A stretch of 64,000 nt of DNA. Origin: Prevotella sp. GTDB lineage: Bacteria; Bacteroidota; Bacteroidia; Bacteroidales; Bacteroidaceae. The stretch's first letter is position 1. Every line of letters begins with the position of its first letter. The notes under the pieces are model-generated. The model was given only the letters and a program-made list of their open reading frames with translations, had not been told where the DNA came from and made no database searches. Location: NCBI GenBank assembly GCA_017458005.1, contig JAFTGH010000017.1:124001-188000 (forward strand), written 5' to 3'. Positions 53,484-62,804 of the stretch are shown here, one piece after another. A program made the position numbers and the translations under genes.

Positions 53484-53557
53484 TGGACCAGCCAGGGCTT
53501 GAACCTGGGACCTCCAGATTATGAGTCTGTTGCTCTAACCAACTGAGCTACAAGTCC
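53484..53557 (-). tRNA. tRNA-Met (CAT), integration target
   Basis: 74 bases. The D-arm GCTC/GAGC, anticodon loop CTCATAA with CAT, and T-arm CCAGG-TTCAAGC-CCTGG are all visible; the acceptor stem GGACTTG pairs with CTGGTCC with one weak position. It ends in A without CCA encoded. It could be elongator Met, or the Ile-2 type if modified. Its 3' 44 bases (53483-53526) are the attachment core of element 2. A promoter lies at 53579-53610. Confidence 0.93.
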
Positions 53558-53578
53558 GATGCTTTTCCAAAGCGTGTG

Positions 53579-53610
53579 CAAAGATAATGCTTTTTTCGAA
53601 ATTGTGCAAC
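53579..53610 (-). promoter_or_regulatory. Promoter of tRNA-Met
   Basis: On the minus strand TATCTTTG (53579-53586) and GTTG (53607-53610) are 20 bases apart, a good Bacteroidota promoter 21 bases before the tRNA. Confidence 0.65.
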
Positions 53611-53644
53611 TAATTGGGTAATTTTTTGTAATTTTGTCCCCGTA

Positions 53645-54586
53645 ATGGAAACATTGTTTTTAGAAAGGAATAATCATGCCATAGTACCCAGTGTTGCCAC
53701 TATCGGTATGTTCGATGGGGTGCACGAGGGGCATCGCTTTGTGCTTAGCCATGTCTGCGACTATGCCAAGGCGCACCAAATAGCCTCTACTGTGATCACT
53801 TTCGACCGTCATCCTCGTGAGGTGGTGCAGACAGGATGGCACCCTTTGTTGCTGACGACTTTTGAGGAGCGGATGCGACTGTTGGAGGAAACTGGTGTCG
53901 ACCGTTGTGTCGTCTTGCCGTTTACTATAGAGATGGCGGCACTCTCCGCACGTGACTTCATGCAGATGATGGTGGAGCGGTTGGGCGTGAAGGTGCTGCT
54001 GACAGGCTATGACAACCGTTTCGGACATAACCGCAGTGAGACCTTCGACGACTATGTACGCTATGGCAAGGAGTTAGGAATAGAGGTAAAGGGACTCCCC
54101 CCGACTCCCTCTGAAGAGAGCGGAGACCATGTAAGTTCCTCGATGGTACGCAGACTTCTAGAGAAGGGTGATGTCAAGGAGGCTGCACGATGCCTTACCT
54201 ATCCCTATAGTATCACGGGAAGGGTAGTGAAGGGGGAGCATGTCGGTACCCGCTTGGGGTTCCCCACTGCAAACCTGCAAGTGGCTGATCCTCATAAAAT
54301 GATTCCTGCCGCAGGAGTCTATGCGGTAAGATGCATGATGGATGATGGAAGAAGTAAGATGTACAAAGGAATGATGAATATAGGTACCCGTCCCACCTTT
54401 GGAGTGCATCGGCAGACATTGGAGGTGCATATCCTCGACTATGAGGGCGACCTTTATGGTCAGACTGTCACGGTCAGTTTCATAGAGCGGCTGCGTGACG
54501 AGCGTCGCTTCGACAACGAGGAGGAACTAAGGGCGCAACTGAAGGAGGACGCGAATAAAGTTTATAGTTTAGCGTTTAAAGTTTAA
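53645..54586 (+). CDS. ribF: Bifunctional riboflavin kinase / FAD synthetase
   Basis: 313 residues. The N-terminal nucleotidyl-transferase domain has TIGMFDGVHEGHRFVL near residues 19-34 (GxHxGH motif). The C-terminal riboflavin kinase domain has GTRLGFPTANL near 202-212 and MNIGTRPTF near 245-253. It makes FMN and then FAD from riboflavin. TAATTTTG at 53629-53636 is the probable -7 box, so the message starts close to the ATG. It is a core gene and marks the chromosome right of the elements. Confidence 0.95.
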   Translation: METLFLERNNHAIVPSVATIGMFDGVHEGHRFVLSHVCDYAKAHQIASTVITFDRHPREVVQTGWHPLLLTTFEERMRLLEETGVDRCVVLPFTIEMAALSARDFMQMMVERLGVKVLLTGYDNRFGHNRSETFDDYVRYGKELGIEVKGLPPTPSEESGDHVSSSMVRRLLEKGDVKEAARCLTYPYSITGRVVKGEHVGTRLGFPTANLQVADPHKMIPAAGVYAVRCMMDDGRSKMYKGMMNIGTRPTFGVHRQTLEVHILDYEGDLYGQTVTVSFIERLRDERRFDNEEELRAQLKEDANKVYSLAFKV

Positions 54587-54590
54587 AGGT

Positions 54591-55397
54591 ATGATGAAAT
54601 CGATAGTTAATGCTTTTGTATATGCTTTGATCTTTGTTGCCATTCAGGCAATGGCAGGACTGGGAGTACATGCCATCTGGCAACAGATAGTAGGTGGTAC
54701 GGACATCACTGTGATGGAGTTGGTGGTGACGATGGCGGTCTTTTGCCTGCTGACCATCATCATCTTCCTCTCGGCACGATGGGCGGAGGTGTCTCCCCGT
54801 TGGCTACTCACCAAACAGTGGCAGGTGTTGATATGGGCTGTCATCGGAGCGTTGGGAATGGTCATCCCCATGACATGGCTACAGGAGAACATGCCAGAAC
54901 TGCCCAATTGGATAGAGGACCAGCAAGAGCAGTTGTTGGGTAACTACTGGGGCTATGTCGTCATCGGCTTGTTGGCACCTCTCGCCGAGGAGATCGTCTT
55001 CCGTGGCGCTATCCTGCGAACATTATTAGGATGGAATAATGCCAATGGTCAACAGCCAACAGCCAATAAGCAGGCATTCACTGCTATCACGATATCAGCA
55101 GCACTCTTTGCCCTCATCCACATGAATCCTGCCCAGATTCCCTATGCTTTCCTCGCAGGATGGTTATTGGGATGGATGTACTGGCGCACAGGCTCTATCC
55201 TGCCTGGCATGGCATACCATTGGGCAAACAACTCCGTTGCCTATATCATCTATCGTGCCTATCCAGACAAAGACATGAAACTCATCGACCTCTTCAAGGG
55301 TTCTGAACTCCATGTCTATCTTGCCGTCTTCTTCTCCCTTTTGATTTGTCTTCCTGCTTTCTATCAACTTTATCTGAGGATGCGAAGGGCAGAATAA
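54591..55397 (+). CDS. CPBP family intramembrane glutamic metalloprotease
   Basis: 268 residues with about six to seven membrane helices. LAEEIVFRGAILRTLLG near residues 135-150 is the EExxxR motif, FALIHMNP near 178 and YHWANNS near 210 supply the histidines and Asn of the CPBP (Rce1-like) active site. It starts 4 bases after ribF and is co-transcribed. Substrate unknown. A strong terminator follows at 55422-55458. Confidence 0.92.
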   Translation: MMKSIVNAFVYALIFVAIQAMAGLGVHAIWQQIVGGTDITVMELVVTMAVFCLLTIIIFLSARWAEVSPRWLLTKQWQVLIWAVIGALGMVIPMTWLQENMPELPNWIEDQQEQLLGNYWGYVVIGLLAPLAEEIVFRGAILRTLLGWNNANGQQPTANKQAFTAITISAALFALIHMNPAQIPYAFLAGWLLGWMYWRTGSILPGMAYHWANNSVAYIIYRAYPDKDMKLIDLFKGSELHVYLAVFFSLLICLPAFYQLYLRMRRAE

Positions 55398-55421
55398 AAG
55401 GTATCGTATATAGAAAAAATC

Positions 55422-55458
55422 AGCGGGCTGCTCGTCGAACATCGACTGGCAGCCCGCT
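55422..55458. terminator. Terminator after the ribF-CPBP unit
   Basis: AGCGGGCTGC (55422-55431) and GCAGCCCGCT (55449-55458) form a perfect 10-bp stem with a 17-base loop. Confidence 0.8.
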
Positions 55459-55561
55459 ATCGTTAGTATGTTATGAAAAATTTGAGAGAAAAGAAACTTC
55501 ACAGTTTCTGTCTTGTCTTAACTAAACATGATATTATTATAGAGAAAGCATAGAAAATTTA

Positions 55562-56050
55562 TCAATCCTTAGCGACAGCAGGCATCACCTGAGCCGTGTC
55601 AGCAGGCATCTCAGTGATATTCTCAGCCTGCATCGGGGTCACATCGGCAGAGTCGACAGACAGGGAGTAACTGTTGGCATACTCTGCTCGTGGATCATTC
55701 CAACTAGCATCCCAAGGACGCTGCAGGGCTCCACCAATGGTGAGGATGATGGCAACGATGGCGGCTGCCTTGAAGAACGGCATGAGTCGCTGTTTGAACG
55801 GAATCTCACGCGCCTTGACAGTCATCTGCGCCTCTTCCTCAATCATGGCAAGAATACGTGCATCGAAATTCTCGCTCAACAGATGGGATTCTGCCTCTGC
55901 AGCCTCATAGGTGAACAAGGCACGGTACTGCTCCAGTTCAGCAGGAATGTCCTTCTGACTGAAGAAAGCACGCAGGATACCTTCCTCCTCAAGAGTGGTC
56001 TCTGCTGCCCAGTAGCGGTCTAAGAGTTGTTCGATGTACTTATAATCCAT
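55562..56050 (-). CDS. Probable anti-sigma-type membrane protein
   Basis: 162 residues. A cytoplasmic N-terminal part (YIEQLLDRYWAAETTLEEEGILRAFF, as in zinc-less anti-sigma domains of Bacteroidota), one membrane helix near residues 92-107 (FFKAAAIVAIILTIGGAL) and a short outer tail. It lies 82 bases after the ECF sigma gene and is probably its partner. I found no zinc motif. Confidence 0.7.
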   Translation of the reverse strand: MDYKYIEQLLDRYWAAETTLEEEGILRAFFSQKDIPAELEQYRALFTYEAAEAESHLLSENFDARILAMIEEEAQMTVKAREIPFKQRLMPFFKAAAIVAIILTIGGALQRPWDASWNDPRAEYANSYSLSVDSADVTPMQAENITEMPADTAQVMPAVAKD

Positions 56051-56132
56051 TTTTGATGTGTGGGATTTTTTGTCCCTCTATAATAAATGACGAATGATAA
56101 AAAGAAAAGTTACAGGAAAAGGAAAAAATTTT

Positions 56133-56633
56133 TTAGGTATCTACCTTTTTGAACTGTTCTCGGATGGTTTGACGGGCTCGGAAGATATTGACTTTTACCT
56201 GTTCCTCCGTGATGGCAAGGATAGCGGCAATATCCTTGTAACTTTTCCCCTCGATGTCTCGCAGTTGCATACAACTGCGTTGTTTCTCTGGCAGTTGGTT
56301 GATGAGTTGTCTGACCATTTTGATGCGGTCCTGTTGGATAGTTTGCTCCTCTGGGTTGGCATGTTGGCTGTTGTCAGAAGGCTCTATCTCTGTGTCGAGT
56401 GGGACGCTCTGGTTTGCCAGATGGCGTGTCTTGTCGATGGCAAGGTTACGGCAGATGGTGAGACAAAACGTCTCGATATTGTCGATGGTGTCCCAATTGT
56501 CACGACGGCTCCATACCTTGATCATCGTTTCCTGCACTACATCCTCAGCCTCCGCAGGATTCAGCGTGATGCGGAGAGCAAGTCTGAAGAGTTTGTCTTT
56601 CAGTGGGAGGATATCGTGCTGGAAACTGATCAT
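56133..56633 (-). CDS. ECF-type sigma factor
   Basis: 166 residues with region 2 (LFRLALRITLNPAEAEDVVQETMIKVW) and region 4 (LPEKQRSCMQLRDIEGKSYKDIAAILAITEEQVKVNIFRAR). It should direct RNA polymerase to a stress-type set of promoters. Its start overlaps the argB stop by 4 bases (ATGA), so it is coupled to the amino-acid genes before it, an odd but possible arrangement. Confidence 0.93.
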   Translation of the reverse strand: MISFQHDILPLKDKLFRLALRITLNPAEAEDVVQETMIKVWSRRDNWDTIDNIETFCLTICRNLAIDKTRHLANQSVPLDTEIEPSDNSQHANPEEQTIQQDRIKMVRQLINQLPEKQRSCMQLRDIEGKSYKDIAAILAITEEQVKVNIFRARQTIREQFKKVDT

Positions 56634-57403
56634 TGTATAATCGTTCCATGTTTACCATCTATAGCCGTAGCGAGGGTGATGATGACTTTTGAGACACCTG
56701 CCTCTACTGCTTGCAGGGCATTCTCTATCTTAGGGAGCATACCACCAGAGATGGTGCCATCAGCCTTGTATCTCTCAAAATCCTCGCGGGTAATGACAGG
56801 AATGACAGACTCGTCATCGTCAGGGTTGCTGAGTACTCCTTTCTTCTCAAACGAGAAGATCAGAGTCACGTCATAGTCCTTTGCTAAAGCCTTTGCCGTC
56901 TCTGAGGCAATAGTATCGGCATTGGTGTTGAGGATATGTCCCTCACCATCGTGTGTCAAGGGTGCCATCACAGGGGTGATGCCTGCCTCAATCAGATGAC
57001 CCAGTGTTTGGTGTGCGACGCTATCAACATCGCCTACGAAGCCATAGTCAACCCCATCTTTGAGGGGGCGTTTATGACTACGAATCACGTCAGCGTCGGC
57101 ACCAGTCAGTCCGAGGGCGTTGACACCGTTTGCCTGCAACTGTGCTACCAGATTCTTGTTCACCAGTCCACCATAGACCATCGTGACAACCTCCAGCATC
57201 GCGGCATCCGTGATACGCCTGCCATTCACCATCTGCGTCTCAATGCCCAGTTTACTTGCCACTTGTGTGGCTCTGCGACCTCCGCCATGAACAAGCACTT
57301 TACGTCCCTCAATGGCACAGAAGTCCTTCAATAGTTGGGAGAGTTGCTGCTCGTCTTCAACGACAGCCCCTCCTACTTTTATGATTGTGATTTTTTCTTT
57401 CAT
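56630..57403 (-). CDS. argB: Acetylglutamate kinase
   Basis: 257 residues. IIKVGGAVVED at the start, LVHGGGRRATQ near residues 37-47 and GTISGGMLPKIENALQAV near 213-230 are ArgB hallmarks. It phosphorylates N-acetylglutamate in arginine synthesis. It lies 39 bases after speA; the gap has several CGATAT copies. Confidence 0.93.
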   Translation of the reverse strand: MKEKITIIKVGGAVVEDEQQLSQLLKDFCAIEGRKVLVHGGGRRATQVASKLGIETQMVNGRRITDAAMLEVVTMVYGGLVNKNLVAQLQANGVNALGLTGADADVIRSHKRPLKDGVDYGFVGDVDSVAHQTLGHLIEAGITPVMAPLTHDGEGHILNTNADTIASETAKALAKDYDVTLIFSFEKKGVLSNPDDDESVIPVITREDFERYKADGTISGGMLPKIENALQAVEAGVSKVIITLATAIDGKHGTIIQ

Positions 57404-57442
57404 TTTTTCGATATTTCGATATATCGATATAACGATATACCG

Positions 57443-59335
57443 TTACTCCAAATAAGTGTATCCATAGAGTCCTGAGCGGTAGTTGCTAAGGAACTCTTTA
57501 CCTTCTTCTAAGGAAATCTTACCCTGCTTGACACTTTTTGCCACCCATATCTCCAGTTGGCGGACGAGTTTCTTGGGCTGGTACTGTACGTACTCCAACA
57601 CCTCTGCCACCGTCTCACCGTCGATAATCTGGTCGATGTGGTAACTGCCGTCTTTCACAGAGATATGTACCGCAGTGGTATCGCCAAACAGGTTATGCAT
57701 ATCTCCAAGAATCTCCTGATAGGCACCTACGAGGAAGACACCCAGGTAATAGGTCTCGTTCTTCTTTAAAGCATGTACGGGCAGTGAGTGCGTATTATGG
57801 AGATTGGTCGTGAAATTGGCGATCTTACCGTCACTGTCGCAGGTGATGTCCTGAATGGTGGCATTACGGGTGGGACGCTCATCAAGACGCTGGATAGGCA
57901 TGATGGGGAACACCTGATCGATAGCCCAAGAGTCGCTGAGGCTCTGGAACAGCGAGAAGTTGCAGAAATACTTGTCTGCAAGGAGTTTGTCAATCTTCAT
58001 CAGTTCCTCAGGGATATGCTTCAGGCTCTTGGCGAGCGCATGGATCTCATGGCATACGCTCCAGTACATTGCCTCAATCTCGGCACGAGTCTTCAGGTCG
58101 ACAATACCATGTGAGAAGAGGTCGAGCACCTCCTCACGGATTTGCTCCGCATCGTGCCAGTCCTCCAGTACATTGCGAGGAGAGAGGTTGTCCCATATCT
58201 CATAGAGGTCTTTTACCAATTGGTGGCTGTTCTCATCAGGCTCGAACTCCTCGGGCATCTCTGGCAGTGAGGCGGTTTCCAGCACATCCATCACCAAGAT
58301 AGAATGGTGAGCGGCAAGGGAGCGTCCGCTTTCCGTGATGATATTGGGGTGGGGCAGTTCGTTCTTGTTGGCGGCATCCACGAAGGTGTAGATACAGTCG
58401 TTGACATACTCCTGAATCGAGTAGTTGACAGAACTCTCGCTGGATGGGGAGCGTGTACCGTCATAGTCGACACCCAGTCCGCCACCGCAGTCTACGAAGT
58501 CTACGTTATAGCCCATCTTATGCAGTTGGATATAGAACTGGGAAGCCTCGCGCAGTGCTGTCTGAATACGGCGGATTTTGGTAATCTGGCTACCGATATG
58601 GAAATGGATGAGGCGCAGGCAGTCGCGCATATCCTTCTTGTCCAGAAGTTCCAGTGCCTCCAGGAGTTCTGCACTCGTTAGTCCGAACTTCGAGGCATCG
58701 CCGCCACTCTCCTCCCATTTGCCACTACCGCTGGAGGCGAGTTTGATGCGGATTCCGATATTGGGGCGCACGTTCAGTTTCTTAGCCTCACGGGCGATGA
58801 TCTCCAACTCGTTCATCTTCTCCACGACGATAAAGATTTGCTTGCCCATCTTCTGTGCCAGTAGGGCAAGTTCAATATAACTCTCGTCCTTATAGCCATT
58901 ACAGATGATGATGGAATCGCTTTGGCACTGCATGGCGATGACGGCATGCAACTCTGGTTTGGAGCCAGCCTCCAGACCCAGGTTGAATTTACGTCCGTGG
59001 GAGATAATCTCCTCGACGACAGGCTGCATCTGGTTGACCTTGATAGGATACACCACGTAGTTCTCACCTTTGTAGTCGTATTCCTTCGCCGCCTTCTTGA
59101 AGCAACTCCATGTCTTCTCGATACGGTTGTCGAGGATGTCAGGGAAACGAAGTAATACGGGAGACTGGACATCACGCAGCGACAGTTCATCCATCACCTC
59201 GCGGATATCAATTTGGGTACCATCCTTGCAAGGAGTCACATAGACATTACCCTTGTCGTTGATACCAAAATAACTGGTTCCCCAGCCGTTGATGTTGTAG
59301 AGTTCCTTGGAATCCTCAATCGTCCATTTCTTCAT
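57443..59335 (-). CDS. speA: Biosynthetic arginine decarboxylase
   Basis: 630 residues, normal SpeA length. The PLP lysine is in YPIKVNQMQP near residues 94-103; HFHIGSQ near 245 and CGGGLGVDYDG near 283-293 bind the cofactor phosphate. It turns arginine into agmatine for polyamines. Ten bases after aroK; probably co-transcribed with topA-aroK. Confidence 0.95.
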   Translation of the reverse strand: MKKWTIEDSKELYNINGWGTSYFGINDKGNVYVTPCKDGTQIDIREVMDELSLRDVQSPVLLRFPDILDNRIEKTWSCFKKAAKEYDYKGENYVVYPIKVNQMQPVVEEIISHGRKFNLGLEAGSKPELHAVIAMQCQSDSIIICNGYKDESYIELALLAQKMGKQIFIVVEKMNELEIIAREAKKLNVRPNIGIRIKLASSGSGKWEESGGDASKFGLTSAELLEALELLDKKDMRDCLRLIHFHIGSQITKIRRIQTALREASQFYIQLHKMGYNVDFVDCGGGLGVDYDGTRSPSSESSVNYSIQEYVNDCIYTFVDAANKNELPHPNIITESGRSLAAHHSILVMDVLETASLPEMPEEFEPDENSHQLVKDLYEIWDNLSPRNVLEDWHDAEQIREEVLDLFSHGIVDLKTRAEIEAMYWSVCHEIHALAKSLKHIPEELMKIDKLLADKYFCNFSLFQSLSDSWAIDQVFPIMPIQRLDERPTRNATIQDITCDSDGKIANFTTNLHNTHSLPVHALKKNETYYLGVFLVGAYQEILGDMHNLFGDTTAVHISVKDGSYHIDQIIDGETVAEVLEYVQYQPKKLVRQLEIWVAKSVKQGKISLEEGKEFLSNYRSGLYGYTYLE

Positions 59336-59345
59336 CTTTGTGGGT

Positions 59346-59873
59346 TTATAGGTTTAATAGTTTGCGTAGTGCCTCTACGCTAATCTGGATTTTCTCGTAG
59401 TTGTCCATCAGACTGACATCAAGGGTATAGCGTGCCTTGTTATAGAACTCCTCGCGCTTGGTGACCTGTTCCGTGATATAGGTAATCAGTTCCTCTGGAC
59501 TCTTGTCTTTAATCAACGGACGTTCCACCTTCCCCATCAGCAAGTGGCGATAAAGCACTTCTGGATCGGCTTTCAGATAGCACACATCGCCCTGTTCGTT
59601 CAGATAGTCTATATTATCGAAGAAACAGGGGGTGCCGCCTCCGCAACTGATGATGACATCCTCAAACTCTGCCACCTCATGCAGCATGTTATACTCTATC
59701 TTTCGAAATCCCTCTTCTCCACACTCGGCGAAAATCTGCGCCACACTCTTGCGCATCCGGCTCTCGATATACCAGTCGAGGTCATAGAACATCATGCCAG
59801 TCTCCTTGGAGAGTGCCTTGCCCACGGTGGTCTTACCGGAGCCCATATAGCCTATGAGGATGATGCGTCTCAT
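59346..59873 (-). CDS. aroK: Shikimate kinase
   Basis: 175 residues from ATG 59873 (MRRIILIGYMGSGKTTVGK); a 12-codon longer form would lie inside topA. Walker A GYMGSGKTT near 8-16, DLDWYIE near 32, GGGTP near 80-84 bind shikimate and ATP. It overlaps the topA stop by 4 bases (ATGA). Confidence 0.94.
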   Translation of the reverse strand: MRRIILIGYMGSGKTTVGKALSKETGMMFYDLDWYIESRMRKSVAQIFAECGEEGFRKIEYNMLHEVAEFEDVIISCGGGTPCFFDNIDYLNEQGDVCYLKADPEVLYRHLLMGKVERPLIKDKSPEELITYITEQVTKREEFYNKARYTLDVSLMDNYEKIQISVEALRKLLNL

Positions 59874-62194
59874 TTCTTCTTGCCTGGGGCTTTGACGATA
59901 CTCATGCATTCCTCGTAAGAGAGTTCCTTGGCACGTGGATGCATATTCTTGGGTATGCGGAAGTTCTTGCCGTCGTAAGCGATATAGGGGCCATAGCGTC
60001 CGTCGATAACCTCTAATTTACTGTCTTCCGTGAAAGTCTTCAGATGGCGCTTCTCCTCCTGCTGGCGTTTCTCGTTAATCAGGCTTACAGCCTCATCCAG
60101 AGTGATCGCCATTGGGTCAGAGCCCTTAGGCAGGGAGGTGTATTTCTTCTGATGCAGGATATAGGGACCAAAGCGACCAGTACCAATGATAACCTTGTCG
60201 CCATCATACTCTCCTACGGTGCGTGGCAACTTAAAGAGTTCCAGAGCCTCTTCCAGTGTCAGGGTCTCCAGACTCAGTTCACTGGGCAGTTGGGCAAACT
60301 GGGGTTTCTCATTGTCGTCGGCGGTACCAATCTGGATGACAGGTCCGAAACGACCAATCTTGGCGAAGACAGGACGACCGCTCTTGGGGTCGACACCCAG
60401 TTGACGCTCACCAGCCTTATGCTCCTGACGGGCGTTAATGGTTTTCTCGACGGTAGGCTCAAAGTTCTTGTAGAAACTCTTCATCATACTTGTCCATTTC
60501 TCTTTGCCTTCTGCGATCTTATCGAAGTCACGCTCTACTTTTGCCGTGAAGTTATAGTCCATGATATCCTTGAAATGATCCATTAGGAAGTCGTTGACAA
60601 CGATGCCAATATCGGTGGGCAACAGTTTTCCTTTGTCAGAGCCAGCCATCTCCTTACGGACCGACTGTTTGACTTGTTTGCCTTTCAGCGTGTCGATGGT
60701 GTAGGTGCGCTCCTCGCCCTTCTTGTCACCTTTGTGTACGTAGTCACGCTGTTGGATGGTGGAGATGGTGGGCGCATAGGTGGAAGGACGACCAATGCCC
60801 AGTTCCTCCAACTTATGTACCAACGAGGCCTCTGTATAGCGGACGGGACCTTGGCTGAAACGCTCCGTTGCCTGTATCTCACGACGAGTGAGTTCTTGTC
60901 CTTTCTTCAGTGGGGGCAGGATATGTCCAAACTCATCCTCCTGCAACTCCTCGTCATCAATAGACTCACGGTAGACCTTGATGAAGCCATCGAATTTCAC
61001 AACCTCACCTTGGGCGATAAATTTTGCCGTTAGCAATTCGCCATTAGCCGTTAGCCCTATCTCTGCGACCGTCTTCTCAATCTCTGCGTCAGCCATCTGA
61101 CTGGCGGCAGTACGCTTCCAGATAAGTTCATAGAGTTTCTTCTCCTGTGCCGTACCCTCTATCTCCGTCTGGTTCATATAGGTGGGACGGATAGCCTCGT
61201 GAGCCTCTTGTGCGCCTTTGGAACTGGTATGATATTGGCGGGGCTTGCTGTATTCCTCACCATAGAGACTCTTAATCTCCTCTTTGCTCGCGTTGATACA
61301 AAGGCCAGAGAGGTTGACAGAGTCAGTACGCATATAAGTGATACGTCCGTTCTCATACAAGTGCTGGGCAACCATCATCGTCTGGCTAACAGTGAATCCC
61401 AGTTTGCGGGCAGCCTCCTGTTGGAGGGTAGAGGTAGTGAAAGGAGGAGCAGGGGTGCGCTTCAGCGGTTTCTTGCTGACACTGTCAACGACAAAGGTAG
61501 CCTCTTTGCATTTCTCCAAGAACTGCTCTACCTCCTCGTGGGTCTTGAAGCGAGTACCCAGCAGGGCTCTTACCTCTGTCTGTGAGCCGTCAGGATTTGT
61601 AATAGCGAAAATGCCGTTCACACTATAGAAAGGCTCACTCTTGAAATTCTGTATCTCACGCTCACGCTCTACAATCAGACGGACGGCAACGCTCTGTACA
61701 CGTCCTGCTGAGAGAGCAGGCTTGACTTTACGCCAAAGGACGGGTGAGAGTTTGAAACCCACCAGACGGTCGAGGACACGGCGAGCCTGTTGGGCATTCA
61801 CCAGATTCATATCCAGATGACGCGGATGCTCGATAGCCTCTAAGATGGCAGGCTTAGTAATCTCGTGGAAAACAATGCGGTTGGTCTTTTCCTCATCAAG
61901 TCCTAAGACCTCGCAAAGATGCCATGAGATGGCTTCTCCCTCACGGTCCTCATCGGATGCGAGCCAGACTTTCTCTGCTTTCTTGGCGTTGGACTTCAGT
62001 TCTTTGACCAGTTTCTCTTTCTCTTCTGGAATCTCATATTCAGGTTCGAGTGTCTTGGTGTCGATACTCATCTCCTTTTTCTTTAAGTCACGGATGTGTC
62101 CGTAACTAGACATCACTTTGAAGTCGTTACCCAGAAATTTCTCGATTGTCTTTGCCTTGGCAGGCGACTCTACAATCACTAAATTCTTTTGCAT
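59870..62194 (-). CDS. topA: DNA topoisomerase I
   Basis: 774 residues. The Toprim start NLVIVESPAKAKTIEKFLG, the DEDREGEAISWHL acidic motif near residues 78-90 and the active tyrosine in RITYMRTDSVN (Tyr near 287) are clear. The end has three repeats GRFGPVIQIG, GRFGPYILHQ, GRYGPYIAYD without zinc cysteines, as in Bacteroidota. It relaxes negative supercoils. -7 box TACTTTTG (minus, 62223-62230). Confidence 0.96.
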   Translation of the reverse strand: MQKNLVIVESPAKAKTIEKFLGNDFKVMSSYGHIRDLKKKEMSIDTKTLEPEYEIPEEKEKLVKELKSNAKKAEKVWLASDEDREGEAISWHLCEVLGLDEEKTNRIVFHEITKPAILEAIEHPRHLDMNLVNAQQARRVLDRLVGFKLSPVLWRKVKPALSAGRVQSVAVRLIVEREREIQNFKSEPFYSVNGIFAITNPDGSQTEVRALLGTRFKTHEEVEQFLEKCKEATFVVDSVSKKPLKRTPAPPFTTSTLQQEAARKLGFTVSQTMMVAQHLYENGRITYMRTDSVNLSGLCINASKEEIKSLYGEEYSKPRQYHTSSKGAQEAHEAIRPTYMNQTEIEGTAQEKKLYELIWKRTAASQMADAEIEKTVAEIGLTANGELLTAKFIAQGEVVKFDGFIKVYRESIDDEELQEDEFGHILPPLKKGQELTRREIQATERFSQGPVRYTEASLVHKLEELGIGRPSTYAPTISTIQQRDYVHKGDKKGEERTYTIDTLKGKQVKQSVRKEMAGSDKGKLLPTDIGIVVNDFLMDHFKDIMDYNFTAKVERDFDKIAEGKEKWTSMMKSFYKNFEPTVEKTINARQEHKAGERQLGVDPKSGRPVFAKIGRFGPVIQIGTADDNEKPQFAQLPSELSLETLTLEEALELFKLPRTVGEYDGDKVIIGTGRFGPYILHQKKYTSLPKGSDPMAITLDEAVSLINEKRQQEEKRHLKTFTEDSKLEVIDGRYGPYIAYDGKNFRIPKNMHPRAKELSYEECMSIVKAPGKKK

Positions 62195-62279
62195 ATACTC
62201 GATTATATTAAGTTTCGGGCTGCAAAAGTAGAGAAAAGTTTTGGTTACACCTTATATATATAGTAGTTTTTTGCTTTTC

Positions 62280-62804
62280 TTAACGATTGAGTGCTAAGAA
62301 TTTTTCTACAGCATGACGGATACTGAGCAGTCCGAACTCCTCGGGATGGAGGTCGGTGATGGGAATCCATAAGCATGCTTCCGCATCGTCATCAGCCTTG
62401 ACGGAGACATCGGCGGAGACATGAGCCAGGTAGTCCATGTCAAGGGTATGGACACCTAGTCCACTATACAGATAGACATTCGGACTGGAGAAAAGATATT
62501 CTATCTTGTCAATATCTAAACCAGTTTCTTCTTTAATCTCACGGCGCATACCTTCCTCAGCCGTCTCATACATATCCACAAAACCTCCGGGAAGGTCGAG
62601 CGTTCCTTTTGCCGGCTCTTTTGCTCGACGTACCACCAGTATCTCCTGACGGTCGTTGACGATAAAGGCGGCAGTAGCGGCACAAGGGTTGGCATAATAG
62701 ACAAAGCCGCAGTCCTCGCACTTCTTGCTCTTGAAGTTATGAATCATAAAATACTTACTGCCACAAATCGGGCAGTAAGCAAATTTCTCTAAAGGATGCT
62801 CCAT
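62280..62804 (-). CDS. NUDIX hydrolase with N-terminal zinc ribbon
   Basis: 174 residues. A zinc ribbon YCPICGSKYFMIHNFKSKKCEDCGF (residues 10-35), then the Nudix box GGFVDMYETAEEGMRREIKEETGLDI near 73-98. It probably clears a nucleoside-diphosphate compound, substrate unknown. Its ATG shares one base with the stop of the esterase gene (TAATG). Confidence 0.93.
   Translation of the reverse strand: MEHPLEKFAYCPICGSKYFMIHNFKSKKCEDCGFVYYANPCAATAAFIVNDRQEILVVRRAKEPAKGTLDLPGGFVDMYETAEEGMRREIKEETGLDIDKIEYLFSSPNVYLYSGLGVHTLDMDYLAHVSADVSVKADDDAEACLWIPITDLHPEEFGLLSIRHAVEKFLALNR

Larger units (their letters stand above)
32245..53526. mobile_element. Integrative element 2 in tRNA-Met, tandem to element 1
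   Basis: Bounded by identical 44-bp tRNA-Met segments. A 34-bp direct repeat that includes TGTTTACGCA twice lies inside both ends (32392-32425 and 53401-53434), 115 and 48 bases from the cores, the same plan as element 1. It holds a PIN-like membrane protein, AAA/DUF4143 ATPase, integrase, DUF6043-like and DUF3853 proteins, a replication pair, and a large cargo block (dynamin-HerA-toxin operon and YaaW-M48 operon). No relaxase or conjugation gene was seen. It could be a cis-mobilizable element or a satellite-like island. The integrase is about 4.4 kb from the end, which is unusual. Confidence 0.8.

Noticed and set aside
56094..56876. 260-residue plus-strand gene
   Set aside because: Antisense to the ECF sigma gene and the end of argB, both certain genes.
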